A DNA stretch of 64,000 nucleotides from Burkholderiales bacterium. Its GTDB lineage: Bacteria > Pseudomonadota > Gammaproteobacteria > Burkholderiales > Burkholderiaceae_E. Below, piece after piece: positions 1 through 9,596 of this stretch; the stretch's first letter is position 1, and each line of letters starts with the position of its first letter. The stretch lies in NCBI GenBank assembly GCA_003577305.1, contig QEVL01000001.1, positions 90,966 through 154,965 of the forward strand. The letters are read 5' to 3'. The notes under the pieces are model-generated. The model worked only from the letters and a program-made list of their open reading frames with translations. It did not search any database and was not told the origin of the DNA. Made by a program: the position numbers and the translations under genes.

Positions 1-1019
1 TTCGCGCTCTGGTGCGCGGCCCACAGCTGGTGGCGCGGAATGCCGAGCGCGTAGCGCAGGCTCGCGTTGTCTTCGCGCCAGCGCGAGATGTGGCGATCGA
101 GCACCTCGCGGATCGGTGGCGCGATCCAGGTGGCCGCATGCACCCCGTTGGTGATCGAATCGACCTTGTACTGGCCGAACATCTGGCGCGAGATCTCGCC
201 GTGCCGCTTGGCCACGCCGTTCACGTAGTGGCTGTTGTCGAGCGCGAGGAAGGTCATGTTCAGCACGTTGTCGAGACAGAACTCGACCGCGCGCTCGTCG
301 TAGGCGTGCCCGTAGTCGGTGAGCACCCGCCGCACCAGCGCCAGCGGGAACTGGTCGTGGCCGGCCGGCACCGGCGTGTGCGTGGTGAACACGCACATCG
401 GCTTGACTGCCACTGCGATCTCGCGCGTCACCTCTTTCAGGCCGCGGCGCTTCATTTCCTCGTAGCCCAGTTCGAGCACGAGCAGCGCCGCATGCCCCTC
501 GTTCATGTGGAAGCGCCGGACGCTGTCGTAGCCCAGCGCGCGCAGCATGCGCACGCCGCCGATGCCGAGAATGATCTCCTGGCACAGCCGGTAGCGATCG
601 TCGCCCCCGTAAAGGTGGTCGGTGAGGCGGCGATCGGCCTCGGCGTTCTCGGGAAGGTCGCTGTCGAGCAGCAGTACCGGCACGCTCACGCCCCCGGTGC
701 CCCCGACTTCGTGGCGCCACGCACGCAGCGCGACCTCGCGGCCCTCGATGTTCACCCGGGTGCGCGCAGGCACCTCGGTGAGGATCGTCTCCGGCGACCA
801 CGCCTGCGGCTCCTCGGTCTGCCTGCCTTCGGCATCGAGCCGCTGGCGGAAGTAGCCCTTGCGGTGCACCAGCGTGACCGCGACCATCGGCACGTCGCCG
901 TCGGCGGCCGAGCGGATCGTGTCGCCGGCGAGCACGCCGAGGCCGCCGCTGTAGGTCGGCATCGCCTCTTCGAGGCCGATCTCCATCGAGAAGTAGGCGA
1001 TCGTGTCGGGACCGAACAT
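1..1019 (-). CDS. glgP: Alpha-glucan phosphorylase, short form (5' part; 3' end outside window)
   Basis: The first ~339 residues of a GT35 glucan phosphorylase, which cleaves alpha-1,4-glucan with phosphate to glucose-1-phosphate in the cytoplasm. The translation starts [16 protein letters not shown] and continues with the family blocks [36 protein letters not shown] and [15 protein letters not shown], which belong to the compact bacterial/archaeal subfamily that lacks the long N-terminal extension. The ATG at 1019 is chosen because homologous sequence begins within a few residues of it and no ATG lies just upstream in frame. The PLP-lysine half lies beyond position 1. The reading frame is open to the window edge, so this is truncation by the window, not decay. 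Divergent from the GDT1-type gene at 1148. Confidence 0.88.
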   Translation of the reverse strand, partial: MFGPDTIAYFSMEIGLEEAMPTYSGGLGVLAGDTIRSAADGDVPMVAVTLVHRKGYFRQRLDAEGRQTEEPQAWSPETILTEVPARTRVNIEGREVALRAWRHEVGGTGGVSVPVLLLDSDLPENAEADRRLTDHLYGGDDRYRLCQEIILGIGGVRMLRALGYDSVRRFHMNEGHAALLVLELGYEEMKRRGLKEVTREIAVAVKPMCVFTTHTPVPAGHDQFPLALVRRVLTDYGHAYDERAVEFCLDNVLNMTFLALDNSHYVNGVAKRHGEISRQMFGQYKVDSITNGVHAATWIAPPIREVLDRHISRWREDNASLRYALGIPRHQLWAAHQSA

Positions 1020-1147
1020 GATGGGAGTGTCGGACGCAGGTCTTGCCGGTTGACGTAATCCTGACAGGATGAGGCCTGGGGGCGGCTCGGGGCTTGCGCT
1101 CGGTCAAGTGCCTCGGTGCACTGGAAGGCCTGATATCTTCGCGGCGC

Positions 1148-1720
1148 ATGGAACCCCTGCTCGTCTCGACCTCGGTGGTGGCGCTCGCGGAAGTCGGCGA
1201 CAAGACGCAGTTGATCGCGTTGCTGCTGGCTGCGCGCTTCCGCAAGCCCGTGCCCATCGTCACGGGAATCCTCCTCGCCACGCTGGCCAATCACGGGCTG
1301 GCAGGAGCACTGGGTGCCTGGGTCACGACGGTGCTGAGCCCCGAGGTGCTGCGCTGGGCGCTCGGCCTGTCGTTCCTGGCGATGGCCGCGTGGACCCTGA
1401 TTCCCGACGAGATCGAGCGCGACGAGGCGAAAGTGGCCCGGCACCTCGGCGTGTTCGGCGCGACGCTGATCAGCTTCTTCCTGGCCGAGATGGGCGACAA
1501 GACGCAACTGGCCACGGTGGCGATGGCAGCGCACTATCCGGCCCCGCTGGTCGTCGTGATCGGCACCACGCTCGGCATGCTGCTCGCCGACGTACCCGCA
1601 GTGTTCGTCGGCGACCGCTTCGCCGCGAAGATCCCGGTGAAGCGGGTGCACTCGATCGCGGCCGCGATCTTCGCGGTCATGGGGCTGCTGGTGCTGCTGC
1701 GCCTCGATACGGCCTGGTAG
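1148..1720 (+). CDS. GDT1/UPF0016 (TMEM165-type) cation exporter, Mn/Ca type
   Basis: A 190-residue, six-helix membrane protein made of two homologous three-helix halves. Each half carries the family signature E-x-G-D-K-T-Q (EVGDKTQ at about residues 15-21 and EMGDKTQ at about 114-120), whose acidic residues form the cation site. Bacterial members such as Vibrio MneA export manganese; whether this one moves Mn2+, Ca2+ or both cannot be read from sequence. The open frame extends upstream to 1094, but the ATG at 1148 puts the first signature at the usual distance from the N terminus. I looked upstream for a yybP-ykoY manganese riboswitch and saw none. Confidence 0.88.
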   Translation: MEPLLVSTSVVALAEVGDKTQLIALLLAARFRKPVPIVTGILLATLANHGLAGALGAWVTTVLSPEVLRWALGLSFLAMAAWTLIPDEIERDEAKVARHLGVFGATLISFFLAEMGDKTQLATVAMAAHYPAPLVVVIGTTLGMLLADVPAVFVGDRFAAKIPVKRVHSIAAAIFAVMGLLVLLRLDTAW

Positions 1721-1747
1721 AGAGGTACCGGTCGGAATCGAATCCGG

Positions 1748-2782
1748 TCATCCCCTCCCGCGCCTTCGATCGGCGCAACTTCGGAGACATGCCGTTTCCG
1801 CACGCCGTCGCGCAGTGATCGTCGCGCCGTCGGCCGCATGCAGCACCAGCGCGCCGTTCGCGTCGATCGTGAACCGGTGCACCTGCATCAGCAGGTCGAA
1901 GAAGCGCTGCTCCTGCTGCATCAGCGCGGGCGCGCAGGCCATCCTCGTGGCCGCCGGCTTCGAGATCGTGAGGCCCTCCCCGGTGAGCGCATACGAGGCG
2001 ATGTAGCGGTTGCACGAGCCGCTCCCCGACACGTGGCCGTCGGATCCGAAGACGAGCGTCGCACGCGACCCGTCGACGACACCGGCACCGCGCAGGTCTT
2101 CGACCGTCCACTCGGCGCCCTGGAGCAGCGCAGCCGGTTCGCCGCCGCAACCGTTCAGCGTGCGACCCGCGAACACGACGGTAACGACGTCCGGGTACGG
2201 CATCCCGGTCATCGAGTCGATACAGCGCCGCTCGAAGATCGTCGCCACCAACCCTAGGCCGGCGGCGGGTGCGCGAAAACGCGTGAAGCCGTCGCCGGAC
2301 TCGACGACCGGCGTCGGCGCCTCGATGTGCATGCGGGCGTTGTCGGCCAGCAGCGTCATGGTATGAGCGGTGATGTCGAGCCGCCAGCCTGGCTCGTTGC
2401 CGGTGGCACGATACGGCAGCTTCGGCGCGCGCCGGGGCACGCACTCCGGCCACGACTGGCCACGCACGACGACCGTTGCGCGGTCGCCCTTCGACCACAA
2501 GCTCGTCGACGGATCGCCGAGCGCCTCGTAACGCGCCCCCGAGGCCGAGCGCACCGGCCGCAGGTCGAAAGTCTCGCCGCCGGCCTGCATGCGCATCGTG
2601 TCGCCCACCTGGCCGACCGTGACGCTGCGATCCCCGCAAACGAGCGTGCTCGCGAAAGCGAACGGCTGGACGCGTGCGGCGGGCGGCGCTGTGCCTCCCG
2701 TGTCGACACGAGTACCGACCCCGGTCGTGCAGGCGTCGAGCGCGAGTACCGCTGCAAAGGCCATGGCGAGTCTGAAGTTCAT
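1748..2782 (-). CDS. Lipoprotein with MliC-like, COG3650-like and META (HslJ) domains
   Basis: Predicted outer-membrane or periplasmic lipoprotein of 344 residues. The signal peptide ends in a lipobox ending at Cys18 (ALDAC). Three domains follow. About residues 40-110 resemble MliC, the inhibitor of C-type lysozyme, with the paired cysteines seen in that fold. About 120-215 hold the GNEPGW-type block of COG3650 proteins. About 220-325 are a META/HslJ domain, with the GSGSCNRY core and a final MACAP block. META and MliC proteins are tied to envelope stress and lysozyme resistance, so envelope protection is the likely role. The C terminus is a short basic tail. It stands alone between a convergent exporter gene and creA. 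Confidence 0.8.
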   Translation of the reverse strand: MNFRLAMAFAAVLALDACTTGVGTRVDTGGTAPPAARVQPFAFASTLVCGDRSVTVGQVGDTMRMQAGGETFDLRPVRSASGARYEALGDPSTSLWSKGDRATVVVRGQSWPECVPRRAPKLPYRATGNEPGWRLDITAHTMTLLADNARMHIEAPTPVVESGDGFTRFRAPAAGLGLVATIFERRCIDSMTGMPYPDVVTVVFAGRTLNGCGGEPAALLQGAEWTVEDLRGAGVVDGSRATLVFGSDGHVSGSGSCNRYIASYALTGEGLTISKPAATRMACAPALMQQEQRFFDLLMQVHRFTIDANGALVLHAADGATITARRRAETACLRSCADRRRGRG

Positions 2783-2840
2783 GAGGTCTCCGGAACGAGC
2801 GATCGTCGTCAGGCCTCCCGGTGCGATGGCTCGCGCCGCC

Positions 2841-3305
2841 CTACTTCACCGGGATCGGCGTTGCGCGATCCACCGGCACCGCGGTCACGGAATTCTGCGG
2901 CGAACCTTCGATCAACCGCTCCGCGTAAGTCAGATAGACCAGCGTGTTGCGCTTGCGATCGACCATGCGCACGATGCGCAGCTTCTTGAAGACCAGGCTG
3001 ATGCGCTCGCTGAAGACCTCTTCCTGCTCGGGCAGTGGCTTCACGAACGAGATCGGGCCGACCTGGCGACAGGCGATCGCCGCCTCCGAGCGATCTTCGG
3101 CCACGCCGAGCGCGCCCTTGATGCCGCCGGTCTTGGCGCGCGACGTATAGCAGGTGACGCCCTGAACCTTCGGGTCGTCGTGCGCCTCGACGACGATCTT
3201 GTGGTCGGGGCCGATCCATTTGAAGACGGTGTCGACTTCGCCGATGGGCTCGGCCTGGGCAGTCACCAAAGGGGCGAGGAGCAGGGAGAGAAGGATTCGT
3301 CGCAT
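2841..3305 (-). CDS. creA: CreA family periplasmic protein
   Basis: A 154-residue protein with a cleavable signal peptide (about residues 1-18) followed by a nearly full-length CreA domain. Family blocks are clear: [32 protein letters not shown] and [12 protein letters not shown]. The two cysteines at about 52 and 79 are in the usual places. CreA is widespread in proteobacteria but its biochemical role is unknown; the name comes from the E. coli cre locus and does not imply carbon regulation here, since no creBCD genes are nearby. The gene is monocistronic, with 58 bases to the lipoprotein start. Confidence 0.9.
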   Translation of the reverse strand: MRRILLSLLLAPLVTAQAEPIGEVDTVFKWIGPDHKIVVEAHDDPKVQGVTCYTSRAKTGGIKGALGVAEDRSEAAIACRQVGPISFVKPLPEQEEVFSERISLVFKKLRIVRMVDRKRNTLVYLTYAERLIEGSPQNSVTAVPVDRATPIPVK

Positions 3306-3442
3306 CGGATGCCTGAACGAGTCAGCGGCTCGCCGCGACTATAGCGCCTTCGGTCCCGCGCCTCCGCGTTCCCGTGGCAGGGTGATAGATTCGCCCGACG
3401 CCGCGGCCAGTTCGGCCGGTTCACGCACCCGAGGAGTCCGAG

Positions 3443-3802
3443 ATGGGCTGGTTCTCGAAGAAGGACGACGATTTCTTCCTCGCCACCGTCGTGCCGAACG
3501 ACGAGGGCGCGCGAGTCGCGAAGTACCTCGGCGTGGTCAACGGCGAGGCGATCATCGGCGCGAACATCTTCCGCGACCTGTTCTCGTCGGTGCGCGACGT
3601 GGTGGGCGGGCGGGCGGGCGGCTACGAGCGCGCGCTCGCGGGCGCGCGTGACGCGGCGCTCGGGGAGATGATTGCCGCTGCCAGAGAGCTGGGCGCCGAC
3701 GGCGTGGTCGGCATCGATTTCGACTACGAGGTGCTCGGCGAGGCGAACGGGATGATGATGGTGTCGGTCAGCGGGACGGCGGTGAAGATGGCGGCGGGGT
3801 AG
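3443..3802 (+). CDS. UPF0145 / YbjQ family protein
   Basis: A 119-residue cytoplasmic protein of the YbjQ (DUF74) family, a small homopentameric beta fold once described as a putative heavy-metal-binding domain. The core blocks [14 protein letters not shown], the GGRAGGYE loop and the final [17 protein letters not shown] are all present, with an internal run of AR..AL.EM helical sequence. Length is slightly above the usual ~105 because of the [11 protein letters not shown] leader. A ribosome-binding site (GAGGAG) lies shortly before the ATG. Function is unknown; nothing in the neighbourhood narrows it. Confidence 0.85.
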   Translation: MGWFSKKDDDFFLATVVPNDEGARVAKYLGVVNGEAIIGANIFRDLFSSVRDVVGGRAGGYERALAGARDAALGEMIAAARELGADGVVGIDFDYEVLGEANGMMMVSVSGTAVKMAAG

Positions 3803-3907
3803 TTCGTGGCATCGCCCAGGCGGGCGGACGCCGACCGGCGAAGCCCCTCGAACTCCGCGGCGTCCGGGGGCTCGGGCTCGCCGAGCGAGCCTGCGCGACC
3901 ATGGTGT

Positions 3908-4386
3908 CTAACCCGGCAGCAAATACGACACCTTCGTTCCCTGCACCGAGACAATGCCGGTCGATTGCAGGTGCTCGAAGAGCCGCGAGAGCTCGTCGTC
4001 CGACAGCTGCTTCTGGAACAGCGCGCCGATCGAGTTCGTCAGGGTCGCGACGCTTCGCGGCAGGGCGGCCCCGCGCTGCTCGAGGTTCTTGACCACCACC
4101 GCCGCGCGCTCCGCCACCGGCTGGGACAGGCCCGATCGGGCTCGCGCAACGCCAGCTGGCCGAGCTGAAACGCGATGTGAAAGTCGAGCGCGTTCTTGCC
4201 GGGCGCCGAGACGCGGATGTACTCGGCCCTCGGCCCCATGCGCTGCAGCGTGCTGGCGATCTCGAATGAAACCCTGGACTGCCCGGGTCCGACGAACACG
4301 TGAACCCTGAAGTGTTCCGCATCCAGGACGGAGATTGCCGTCGGCTGCACGTTCTCGTAGTCGATCAGTACGTAGTTGGTTCTCAT
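3908..4386 (-). pseudogene. NYN/PIN-domain protein, internal deletion with frameshift
   Basis: The remains of a gene for a NYN/PIN-like nuclease-fold protein. The N-terminal part starts at the ATG at 4386 (MRTNYVLIDYENVQP, with the acidic DYEN nuclease motif) and runs in one frame to about 4135, ending GKNALDFHIAFQLGQLAL. The C-terminal domain (AVVVKNLEQRGAALPR ... VSVQGTKVSYLLPG) follows at once in another frame. In intact relatives known to me a central block containing ISKDTGFDPL separates the two; it is missing here, so the defect is an internal deletion that also shifts frame. The flanks are well preserved, so decay looks recent or reflects an assembly error. The HepT/MntA pair lies upstream. 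Confidence 0.72.
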
Positions 4387-4598
4387 GCACCCCTCGATGG
4401 TCGGCCCCGGCGCACTACTCCTGGGATATCCGGCACGAATGGCAGCACGCCGGTCGCCGGCCAAGACCGCCCCGATCGGCGGCGCCGTCGGACTGATCGC
4501 TGTCCCGGTGCGAATAGCGCCTCGAGTCGATGTTTCCGGAATTCGAAGAATGCCGCCCCTCCCGAGGCAGGCGACCCGCGGATGGTCTCGCGCCCGCG

Positions 4599-4940
4599 TC
4601 AACTCGCGGCAAGGAGGGAAGTCAGCGATCGGCGCAATGCTTGCAGCTTTCCTTCGATGATGCCCCAGACGATACGGTCATCGACACTCGCATAGCCGTG
4701 GATCAGCACGTTGCGAAACCCGACGATCCTGGCCAGGTCGGGGATGTCGGCGGCCACCTCGGGATCCACCTGCCGCAGTCTGTTCAATGCCTCACCCACG
4801 ATCTCGAGTTGGCGCTCCACGGCAGAACGCAGCATCTCGTCGGCCTGATACCGGGTGAACGACTTCCCTTCCGAGAAGCGCGACGCACGATCGGCCGCCT
4901 GCAACGCGTCCCAGATCAGCTTCTGCGCATCAGCGTGCAT
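4599..4940 (-). CDS. hepT: HepT-like HEPN ribonuclease toxin (DUF86)
   Basis: A 113-residue all-helical HEPN protein, toxin of the type VII HepT/MntA toxin-antitoxin system. The catalytic and modification motif R-x4-H-x-Y is intact as RNVLIHGY near residue 80. In characterised systems such as Shewanella, MntA attaches AMP to the tyrosine of this motif and silences the RNase. The ATG at 4940 (MHADAQ) is preferred over an upstream one at 4961 because it gives the usual N terminus and an 11-base overlap with the end of mntA. Both genes are intact although their neighbours are decayed, consistent with selection for retention. Confidence 0.87.
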   Translation of the reverse strand: MHADAQKLIWDALQAADRASRFSEGKSFTRYQADEMLRSAVERQLEIVGEALNRLRQVDPEVAADIPDLARIVGFRNVLIHGYASVDDRIVWGIIEGKLQALRRSLTSLLAAS

Positions 4941-5238
4941 AGACCGGCCTGCGCTCGGCATTGATCCGGTCGCGGAAGTACGGATTGCGCAGACTGGCCG
5001 CAGTCACCAGGTCGACAGAGCGGCCAAAGAGGCTCTCGAGGCTTTCCTTGAGCGTGAAGAACGCATCGGCGTACTCGGCAGGCGGCAGGTCGTCGAATTC
5101 GACCAGGAAATCCAGATCACTGGAATCAGGATCGAACTGGTTCCGGGCCGCCGACCCGAACACGTCCAGACGCCGCGCGCCGGCGCGCCGACACAGGGCT
5201 GCGACCTCTTCGAGATTCTGGGCGATCGGGTTCGACAC
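4930..5238 (-). CDS. mntA: MntA-like minimal nucleotidyltransferase antitoxin
   Basis: A 102-residue minimal nucleotidyltransferase, the adenylyltransferase antitoxin partner of HepT. It has the Pol-beta-type motif GSAARNQF followed by DSSDLDF, i.e. GS-x11-D-x-D, one residue longer than the textbook GS-x10-D-x-D; as I recall, this spacing is common in the VEF subgroup. The third carboxylate region is SVDLV. The start is a GTG at 5238, preceded by a good TCGGAGG ribosome-binding site; a TTG 18 bases upstream is less likely. Antitoxin gene first and a short overlap with the toxin gene are typical of this system. Confidence 0.85.
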   Translation of the reverse strand: MSNPIAQNLEEVAALCRRAGARRLDVFGSAARNQFDPDSSDLDFLVEFDDLPPAEYADAFFTLKESLESLFGRSVDLVTAASLRNPYFRDRINAERRPVYAR

Positions 5239-5293
5239 GGTTGCCTCCGAGGCCAATTATGCCTTTGCCCTGCTCCCCACAGCCAACCTTCGA

Positions 5294-6061
<768 letters not shown>

Positions 6062-6077
6062 CGGACGATCATAGCCG

Positions 6078-6665
6078 ATGGGCATGGCTCCCGGCCTGCC
6101 GCGACGCACGGAGCCGGCGCCGCGCCGCGGCATTCCCGTCCCCTTCACTCCGGGCGGCCCGTCGAAGGCTTCGACCGCCGAGCTCGCCTGGGGGCTGATC
6201 CTCGCCGCGAGCAAGCGTCTCGTGCAGGCCGACGCCGGCACGCGTCGCGGACACTGGCGCGGCGACGCAGGTGGCGGCGGATATCCGCTGCCGGCCAACC
6301 TCGCGGGCGAACGGCTCGGCCTCGTCGGGCTGGGGCAGATCGGTGCACGAGCCGCACGGGCAGGCCAGGCCTTCGGGATGGACGTGCTCGCCTGGAGCCA
6401 GAGCCTCGACGACGCGCGCGCGGCCGAGGTCGGGGTGCGTCGGGTGACGAAGGAAGAGCTCTTCGAGACCAGCGCGGTCTCGCTTCACCTGGTGCTGTCC
6501 GCACGCACGCGCGGCATCGTCGCCGCTGCCGACCTCGCCCGGATGCGCCCGGACGCGGTGATCGTCAACACCGCGCGCGCGGGCCTGGTGAACCAGCAGG
6601 CGCTGATCGACGCGCTCGCCGCCTGGCTCGACGGCACGCCGATCCGGCTCGTCAACGCACGTTGA
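6078..6665 (+). pseudogene. D-2-hydroxyacid dehydrogenase, truncated at both ends
   Basis: A 195-residue open frame holding the NAD-binding middle of a D-isomer-specific 2-hydroxyacid dehydrogenase. Recognisable blocks are GIPVPFTPGGPSKASTAELAWGL, the Rossmann motif GLGQIGARAAR at about residue 85, and PDAVIVNTARAGLVNQQALIDAL. The N-terminal catalytic half (~90 residues) and everything after LIDALA, including the catalytic His region, are absent; intact enzymes have ~310-330 residues. The last 14 bases overlap the 3' end of the convergent DUF6776-type gene. The start is only 17 bases from that of the divergent sigma-54 activator remnant, suggesting a former regulator-target pair that decayed together. 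Confidence 0.7.
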
Positions 6666-7350
6666 TCACGCGCATGCCCTGCATCGCGCCGCCCGTGCGG
6701 TCGAGCACGCGAATCGTCACCTGGCGCGCGGCGAACCCCGCCGGCAGCGGCAGGCTGCCGCGCAGGTGCTGATAGCCGGCGAGCGACACCTCGACCGGGC
6801 CAAGGTCGATCGTCTCGTTGCGGCCGGCGCGATCGCCGGCCACCGCCAGCTCCATCACGCCGGCGAACGGCTTGCCGCCCTTGCGCTCGCGGGTGAGCAG
6901 CACGTGGTAGGCGAGCCGGCCGCCGTCGTTGGCGAACTTCGCGGCGCGCACCCCCACCGCACCGCCGCGCGGATCGGGGGGCAGCACCTCGTCGAACAAC
7001 GCGAGGTCGGCGCGCAGCCGCTCGACCGACTGGCGCGCGTCGGCCAGCTCGGCGGCCAGCCGCTCGCTGCCGTCCTGAGCGGCCTTCGCCTCGGCAGTCG
7101 CCTTCTCGAGCGCGCCCTGCAGGCGCTGCCGTTGCGCATCGAGTTGGCCCACGCGAGCCTGCAGCTGCTGTGATTCCGCCGCAGTGAGCCGCGGCGGCAG
7201 GTATTCCTCCTGCGCGTAGAACAGCCCGCCCGCGCCGACGACGATGCCGGCGAGCAGCCACAGCAGCCAGGGCGGCACGCTGCGCGACCTGCGCCTGCCG
7301 TAGGCATGGCGCTCGAAGACTACCGGTCCGTCTCGTCTGAACAGTCCCAT
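6652..7350 (-). CDS. Membrane-anchored coiled-coil protein, DUF6776-type
   Basis: A 232-residue protein with a short basic cytoplasmic N terminus (MGLFRRDGPVVFERHAYG, then RRRSRS), one transmembrane helix at about residues 30-48, a coiled coil rich in Q, A, E and R at about 60-125, and a C-terminal beta-rich domain (about 135-232) likely to sit in the periplasm. I recognise the layout as that of a betaproteobacterial family annotated DUF6776, of unknown function. The ATG at 7350 is preferred over the long upstream extension, which is low-complexity and overlaps the end of rep. It follows rep on the same strand with a 64-base gap. Confidence 0.72.
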   Translation of the reverse strand: MGLFRRDGPVVFERHAYGRRRSRSVPPWLLWLLAGIVVGAGGLFYAQEEYLPPRLTAAESQQLQARVGQLDAQRQRLQGALEKATAEAKAAQDGSERLAAELADARQSVERLRADLALFDEVLPPDPRGGAVGVRAAKFANDGGRLAYHVLLTRERKGGKPFAGVMELAVAGDRAGRNETIDLGPVEVSLAGYQHLRGSLPLPAGFAARQVTIRVLDRTGGAMQGMRVINVR

Positions 7351-7414
7351 CTTCGCTCGGTTCCGTTGAAGGCTGAAGGAAGGCGCTCCGCCCTCGAAGG
7401 ATAGACGATGCCGC

Positions 7415-9496
7415 TCAGCCCGGCTGTGCGCGCCTGTGCGCGAGCATTTCGCGCAGGCCGGCCAGCTTCGCCCTGGCCGCCTCGGCGCCGACCGTCGCCG
7501 AGGCCTTCGGCCGCGCATCGAGCTGCATCTCGGCGAGAAAGCGCGACGGAAGCTGGGCGTATCTCTCCCGCCCGCGCTTGCGCTCGCGGCACCAGGTGAG
7601 CGTGAGGCTGCGCTGCGCGCGGGTGACGGCGACGTACATCAGCCGGCGCTCTTCCTCGATGCGCACCGCCGCTGCATCCACCACGCCCTCCTTGCCGCGG
7701 CCGGAATCGCCGCGCCCCGCGGCAGCCTCGCCGGGCTCGCCGTCGTCGCCCCTCGTCGCTCGGGCCGCGGCCCCGCCGTGGTGCGGCAGCAGTCCCTCCT
7801 CGCATCCGACCACGAACACGTGCGGGAACTCCAGTCCCTTCGATGCGTGGATCGTCGTCAGCCGCACCGCGTCGACCTCGCCGTCCTTGCGATCGAGCTG
7901 CGACAGCAGCGACACCGCCTGCGCGAGCTGCAGCAGCGTCGAGCCGTCGTCTGCGGCGCGCTGCTTCAGCCAGTCGACGAAATCGGACACGTTCTGCCAG
8001 CGCGCCGCCGCGACCTTGTCGTCGGCGGTTGCGAACAGGTGCGAGCGGTAGTCGATCGCCGCGAGCAGGTCGTCGAGCACCTGCGCGGCCGGCTCGCGTG
8101 CGGCGCGCCAGCCGATGCGGTTCACGAAGTTGCCGAACTCGCGCAGCGGCTCGAGCTGGCGCGGCGCGATGCGCTGCTCGGCGCCCGTCTCGAACAGCGC
8201 CGCGAACATCGACGCGTGCCGCTCGCCCGCGTAGTTGCCCAGCGCCTGCAGCGTGGCAGCGCCGACGCCGCGCTTCGGCGTGGTGATCGCCCGGATGAAC
8301 GCCGGATCGTCGTCATCGTTGGCAACGAGGCGCAGCCAGGCCATCAGGTCGCGAATCTCGGTGCGCTCGAAGAACGACTGGCCACCCGAGAGCACGTAGG
8401 GAATTTTCTCCTTGCGCAGGACCTGCTCGAACACGCGCGCCTGGTGGTTTCCCCGGTACAGGATCGCGTAGTCGGAGAACTTCGCGCGGCGCTCGAAACG
8501 GTGCGCCTGCAGCCGCATCGCCACCGACTCGGCCTCGGCCTCGTCGTGCTCGCAGGGCACCACCTGCACCGGGTCGCCGATGCCGTGCTCGGACCACAGC
8601 TTCTTCTCGTGCAGCTTCGGGTTGTGCGCGATCAGCCGGTTGGCCGCGGCCAGGATGCTCGCGCTCGAGCGGTAGTTCTGTTCGAGCTTGATGACTTTGA
8701 GCTCGGGATAGTCGGCCGACAGCCGGTTCAGGTTCTCGAGCGTCGCGCCGCGCCAGCCGTAGATCGACTGGTCGTCGTCGCCCACCGCGGTGAAGGCTGC
8801 GCGCGGGCCCGCGAGGAGCCTGAGCAGTTCGTACTGGCAGGCGTTGGTGTCCTGGTATTCGTCGATCAGCAGGTAGCGCAACTTCTCGCGCCAGGCCTGC
8901 GCCACATCGGCGTGCTCGCGCATCAGGCGCACCGGCAGGCCGATCAGGTCGTCGAAGTCTACCGACTGATAGGCGGCCAGCGTCGCCACGTAATCGCGAT
9001 ACGCGCGCGCGATGCCGTGCTCGAGGCCGTCCTTCGCTTCGGCCGCCGCCTGGTCGGGATCGACCAGCGCGTTCTTCCACAGCGAGATGCGGTGCTGCGC
9101 CGCGCGCGCCACCTTGCGGTCGGTCGTGCCCAGCGCCTGCTGCAGGATGTTGGCCGCGTCGTCGGCGTCGAGGATCGAGAAGTTGCGCTTCAGGCCCAGC
9201 GACTGGCCGTCGCGGCGCAGCATCTGCACGCCCAGGGAGTGAAAAGTGCTCACCAGCGGCCGCTGGCCTTCGGGCAGCTTCACCATCTTGCCGAGCCGTT
9301 CGGCCATTTCCTGCGCGGCCTTGTTGGTGAAGGTGATCGCGCCGATCGCCTGAGCACCGAACCCCGATGCGATCAGGTGCGCGATCTTCTGCGTGATGAC
9401 GCGCGTCTTGCCGCTGCCGGCTCCGGCGATGACGAGACAGGGACCATCGAGATAACGGATCGCTTCGCGCTGCGCGGGATTGGGCTGTGCTGACAT
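7415..9496 (-). CDS. rep: ATP-dependent DNA helicase Rep (UvrD/Rep, SF1A)
   Basis: A 693-residue superfamily 1A helicase that translocates 3'-5' on single-stranded DNA and helps replication forks past bound proteins. Helicase motifs are intact in order: Q motif (NPAQREAI), Walker A AGAGSGKTRV, TFTNKAAQEM, DEYQDTN, GDDDQSIYGWRGA, QNYRSS, and near the C terminus TIHASKGLEFPHVF and VAVTRA. Length and start region match Rep more than UvrD/PcrA, although a Gly/Ala-rich insert (RATRGDDGEPGEAAAG) after the VI-type region is peculiar to this protein. The ATG at 9496 (MSAQPNPAQ) gives the usual N terminus; the frame is open to 9532. Divergent from cbpA. Confidence 0.85.
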   Translation of the reverse strand: MSAQPNPAQREAIRYLDGPCLVIAGAGSGKTRVITQKIAHLIASGFGAQAIGAITFTNKAAQEMAERLGKMVKLPEGQRPLVSTFHSLGVQMLRRDGQSLGLKRNFSILDADDAANILQQALGTTDRKVARAAQHRISLWKNALVDPDQAAAEAKDGLEHGIARAYRDYVATLAAYQSVDFDDLIGLPVRLMREHADVAQAWREKLRYLLIDEYQDTNACQYELLRLLAGPRAAFTAVGDDDQSIYGWRGATLENLNRLSADYPELKVIKLEQNYRSSASILAAANRLIAHNPKLHEKKLWSEHGIGDPVQVVPCEHDEAEAESVAMRLQAHRFERRAKFSDYAILYRGNHQARVFEQVLRKEKIPYVLSGGQSFFERTEIRDLMAWLRLVANDDDDPAFIRAITTPKRGVGAATLQALGNYAGERHASMFAALFETGAEQRIAPRQLEPLREFGNFVNRIGWRAAREPAAQVLDDLLAAIDYRSHLFATADDKVAAARWQNVSDFVDWLKQRAADDGSTLLQLAQAVSLLSQLDRKDGEVDAVRLTTIHASKGLEFPHVFVVGCEEGLLPHHGGAAARATRGDDGEPGEAAAGRGDSGRGKEGVVDAAAVRIEEERRLMYVAVTRAQRSLTLTWCRERKRGRERYAQLPSRFLAEMQLDARPKASATVGAEAARAKLAGLREMLAHRRAQPG

Positions 9497-9596
9497 CGGG
9501 GGTGCTGCCGGGGCGGATCCGGATTCTAGCAACCCGTCGTCGCCGCGAGCCGGCCGGAATTTGACCCTCGCCGCCGCCCGGCATAGCCTTGCGCCG

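Noticed and set aside
12..1058. Long plus-strand open frame over the glucan phosphorylase gene
   Set aside because: High-GC shadow; the minus strand carries unmistakable GT35 sequence across the whole stretch.
1020..1147. yybP-ykoY manganese riboswitch before the GDT1-type gene
   Set aside because: The conserved elements of that riboswitch are not visible in the 128-base gap.
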